Source: Alphaproteobacteria bacterium
GTDB lineage: Bacteria; Pseudomonadota; Alphaproteobacteria; Micropepsales; Micropepsaceae
Assembly (NCBI GenBank): GCA_020852655.1
Contig: JADZAI010000046.1
Span: forward strand, 37,454 to 101,453
DNA length: 64,000 nucleotides
Reading direction: 5' to 3'
Part shown: piece by piece, positions 62,103-64,000 of the stretch
How the letters are laid out: every line of letters begins with the position of its first letter
Numbering within the stretch: position 1 is the stretch's first letter
Program-made: the position numbers and the translations under genes
The notes under the pieces: model-generated
What the model saw: the letters and a program-made list of their open reading frames with translations, nothing else
The model's database searches: none
Told to the model about the DNA's origin: nothing

Positions 62103-64000
62103 ATGCCGACCCGTACCCGACACGCGGACGAACTGACCGCCGCCCTCCAGCGCATCGACGGCCTGCTCGGCACGCAGCCGCTCGAAGCGGAAAGGCAGGC
62201 GCGCGCCCTGCTCGCGGCGCGCCCGGGCCAGCCGGAAGCGACGCTGCTGCTCGGCGCCGCGCTCCGCCGTCTCGGCCAGCCGGAACGGGCACTTGCGACA
62301 CTCCGGCCGGTGACCGCCGATCCGGAACTCGCCGCCCTTGCACATTTCGAAATGGCGCTTGCCGCGGCCGCTTCGCTCGATGCGCAGCAGGCGCTGGATG
62401 CCATGTCGGCGGCCGTGCGCCTCCGGCCCGACCTCGCACAGGGCTGGCGAGACCTCGGCGACCAGATGGTCTTCTCCGAACAGCCCGCAGCCTTCGAAGC
62501 CTATGGGCGCTATCTGCGCGCGACGGGGGCGGCCCCGGCGCTGGCCGACGCGGCCGAGGCGCTCTATGCCAACCGCCTCTCCGACGCCGAGCATCTGCTG
62601 CGGCCCCATCTCAAGGCACACCCCGCCGACGCGTTGGCCCTGAGCCTGCTGGCCGAGGTGGGCGTCCGCCTCGGCCGGCACGAGGATGCCTGCCCGATCC
62701 TCGCCCGCAGCCTTGAACTGGCCCCGAACGATCAGGCCACGCGCCATCGCTATGCGTTGCTGCTGCATCGGATGAATCGAACCGAGGAAGCGTTGCAGCA
62801 GATCGATGCGCTGCTGGCCGGCGAACCCGGCAGCGGCGCCTTTCTGTCATTGAAGGCCAACATCCTCAGCCGCTCGGGCGACTATTCGCCGGCGCTCGAG
62901 GTCTATGAGGAAGTGCTGGCGGCGCTGCCCGAGCTGCCCGGCCTCTGGATGAGCTACGGCCACGCCTTGAAGACGGCCGGCCGCCAGCAGGATGCGATCG
63001 CCGCCTATCGCCGCAGCACGGCGCTCCAGCCGTCATTCGGCGAAGCCTCGTGGAGCCTCGCCAACCTCAAGACCTTCCGCTTCGCCGACGACGAAGTCGC
63101 CGCCATGCGGGCCGAATTGCTGCGTACCGACCTCAAACCCGAGGACCGCTATCACCTGAACTTCGCGCTGGGAAAGGCGCTGGAGGATCGCGGCGCCTAC
63201 GCGGAGTCCTTCGCCAACTACCGCGATGGCAATGCGCTGCGCCGCGCCGAGAATCCGTATGATCCCGACGAGACGCACAGCCAGGTGCTGCGGTCGGAAA
63301 CGCTTTTCACGCCTGCCTTCTTCGCGGCACGCCAGGGCCTCGGCTGCCCGGCGCCCGATCCCATCTTCGTGGTCGGCCTGCCGCGCTCGGGATCGACGCT
63401 GGTCGAGCAGATCCTCTCCAGCCACTCCGCCATCGAAGGCACGATGGAGCTGCCGAATATCCCGACGCTGGCGCTGCGCCTGAGCGGGCGGCGCGCGGCG
63501 AACGATCGCACGCTCTATCCCGAAAGCGTGGCGCCGCTGAACGGCTTTCAGTTGAACGGCCTCGGCGAGGAATATCTCCAGCAGACGCGCGTGCATCGTC
63601 GCTTGGGCCGGCCGTATTTCATCGACAAGATGCCGAACAATTTCGCCCATGTCGGGCTGATCCACCTGATCCTGCCCAATGCCAGGATCATCGACGCCCG
63701 CCGCCATCCCCTGGCCTGCTGCTTCTCCGGCTTCAAGCAGCATTTCGCCCGCGGCCAGAACTTCACCTACGACCTCACCGAGATCGGCCGCTACTATGCC
63801 GACTATGTCCGCCTGATGGCGCATTACGACACCGTCCTGCCGGGCCGCGTGCACCGGGTGATCTACGAGGAGATGGTCGCCGACCCCGAGCGCGAGGTAC
63901 ACCGCCTGCTCGAATATTGCGGGTTGCCCTTCGAGGAGGGCTGTTTGCGCTTCTACGAGAACGACCGCGCGGTGCGCACCGCGAGTTCCGAGCAGGTGCG
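62103..64000 (+). CDS. TPR-sulfotransferase (copy 2, 3' end outside window)
   Basis: Starts at ATG 62103 and stays open to the window end (632 codons visible). By comparison with copy 1, about 45 codons are missing. TPR half: MSYGHALKTAGRQQDAI and related units. Sulfotransferase half: VVGLPRSGSTLVEQIL (about 422-438) and ARRHPLACCFSGF. The N-terminal half has clearly diverged from copy 1, whereas the catalytic half is nearly identical, so the two probably sulfate different targets by the same chemistry. Confidence 0.87.
   Translation, partial: MPTRTRHADELTAALQRIDGLLGTQPLEAERQARALLAARPGQPEATLLLGAALRRLGQPERALATLRPVTADPELAALAHFEMALAAAASLDAQQALDAMSAAVRLRPDLAQGWRDLGDQMVFSEQPAAFEAYGRYLRATGAAPALADAAEALYANRLSDAEHLLRPHLKAHPADALALSLLAEVGVRLGRHEDACPILARSLELAPNDQATRHRYALLLHRMNRTEEALQQIDALLAGEPGSGAFLSLKANILSRSGDYSPALEVYEEVLAALPELPGLWMSYGHALKTAGRQQDAIAAYRRSTALQPSFGEASWSLANLKTFRFADDEVAAMRAELLRTDLKPEDRYHLNFALGKALEDRGAYAESFANYRDGNALRRAENPYDPDETHSQVLRSETLFTPAFFAARQGLGCPAPDPIFVVGLPRSGSTLVEQILSSHSAIEGTMELPNIPTLALRLSGRRAANDRTLYPESVAPLNGFQLNGLGEEYLQQTRVHRRLGRPYFIDKMPNNFAHVGLIHLILPNARIIDARRHPLACCFSGFKQHFARGQNFTYDLTEIGRYYADYVRLMAHYDTVLPGRVHRVIYEEMVADPEREVHRLLEYCGLPFEEGCLRFYENDRAVRTASSEQV
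63584..64000 (+). repeat. High-identity duplicated block, copy 2 (runs to window end)
   Basis: Counterpart of 61518-61934. Identity continues to the last base of the window, so the block extends further downstream. Confidence 0.85.

Noticed and set aside
1..64000. CRISPR array, prophage, insertion sequence, tRNA or rRNA genes
   Set aside because: No regularly spaced repeats, phage structural genes, transposase motifs or recognisable RNA genes were seen on either strand.

Overview
This window is high-GC bacterial DNA that reads as an alphaproteobacterium. The reasons are an hrcA-grpE block next to rph-rdgB-hemW, an invasion-associated locus B (IalB) protein, an ethylmalonyl-CoA mutase, a TonB-dependent receptor, and an FNR/FixK-type box. 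The order cannot be fixed by reading. Almost every base is coding, and many genes overlap by 4 nt (ATGA or GTGA). I see no tRNA, rRNA, CRISPR array, insertion sequence or prophage.

Region 1 (1-12,476) is the most unusual part. It holds a Ser/Thr protein kinase cut by the window edge, two paralogous membrane-anchored FHA/trypsin-like proteases, a TPR protein of the MAP3K TRAFs-binding type overlapping a SLOG-family nucleotide-binding protein, and a 1,768-aa DUF4062-nSTAND1-TM-WD40-TPR protein. These families recur in predicted NTP-dependent signalling and conflict systems. The predicted topologies put kinase, FHA and STAND domains in the cytoplasm and the protease and WD40 domains across the inner membrane. 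I infer a phosphorylation-gated, trans-envelope stress or defence system.

Region 2 (12.6-25 kb) has an APH-like kinase, a self-regulated RND efflux operon (adaptor, permease, TetR) with a clear operator, an endonuclease/exonuclease/phosphatase-fold protein, a TetR divergent from a two-subunit molybdenum hydroxylase (isoquinoline 1-oxidoreductase type) across a long palindrome, and a soluble transhydrogenase.

Region 3 (24.6-29.5 kb) is a five-gene operon. It holds two paralogous CrtI-like FAD oxidoreductases, two small proteins that are paralogues of each other, and a TetR. Upstream lies a canonical TTGAT-N4-ATCAA box, so oxygen-responsive control is likely.

Region 4 (29.5-46.6 kb) mixes metabolism with defence or toxin genes. 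Metabolic and housekeeping genes include an ArsC-like reductase, a tyrosine phosphatase, ethylmalonyl-CoA mutase, an acyl-CoA dehydrogenase, RlmN, IalB, a class-3 asparaginase, a quinone reductase and a thiolase with a LiuR-like site. Toxin-type genes are two tandem MNT-HEPN modules whose 5' ends share an exact 31-bp repeat, a class II Fic protein behind an AT-rich stretch, and a Fic toxin with a VbhA-like antitoxin.

Region 5 (46.7-51 kb) is the core block grpE, hrcA, rph, rdgB and hemW.

Region 6 (51-60 kb) is a catabolic gene set (TonB-dependent receptor, VOC protein, cyclase-family hydrolase, LLM flavin oxidoreductase) with a divergent TetR. It is followed by a TetR/metallo-hydrolase pair divergent from a double DsbA-fold protein over a 23-bp palindrome.

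Region 7 (60-64 kb) is two tandem TPR-sulfotransferase genes with nearly identical 3' DNA. The second runs off the window.
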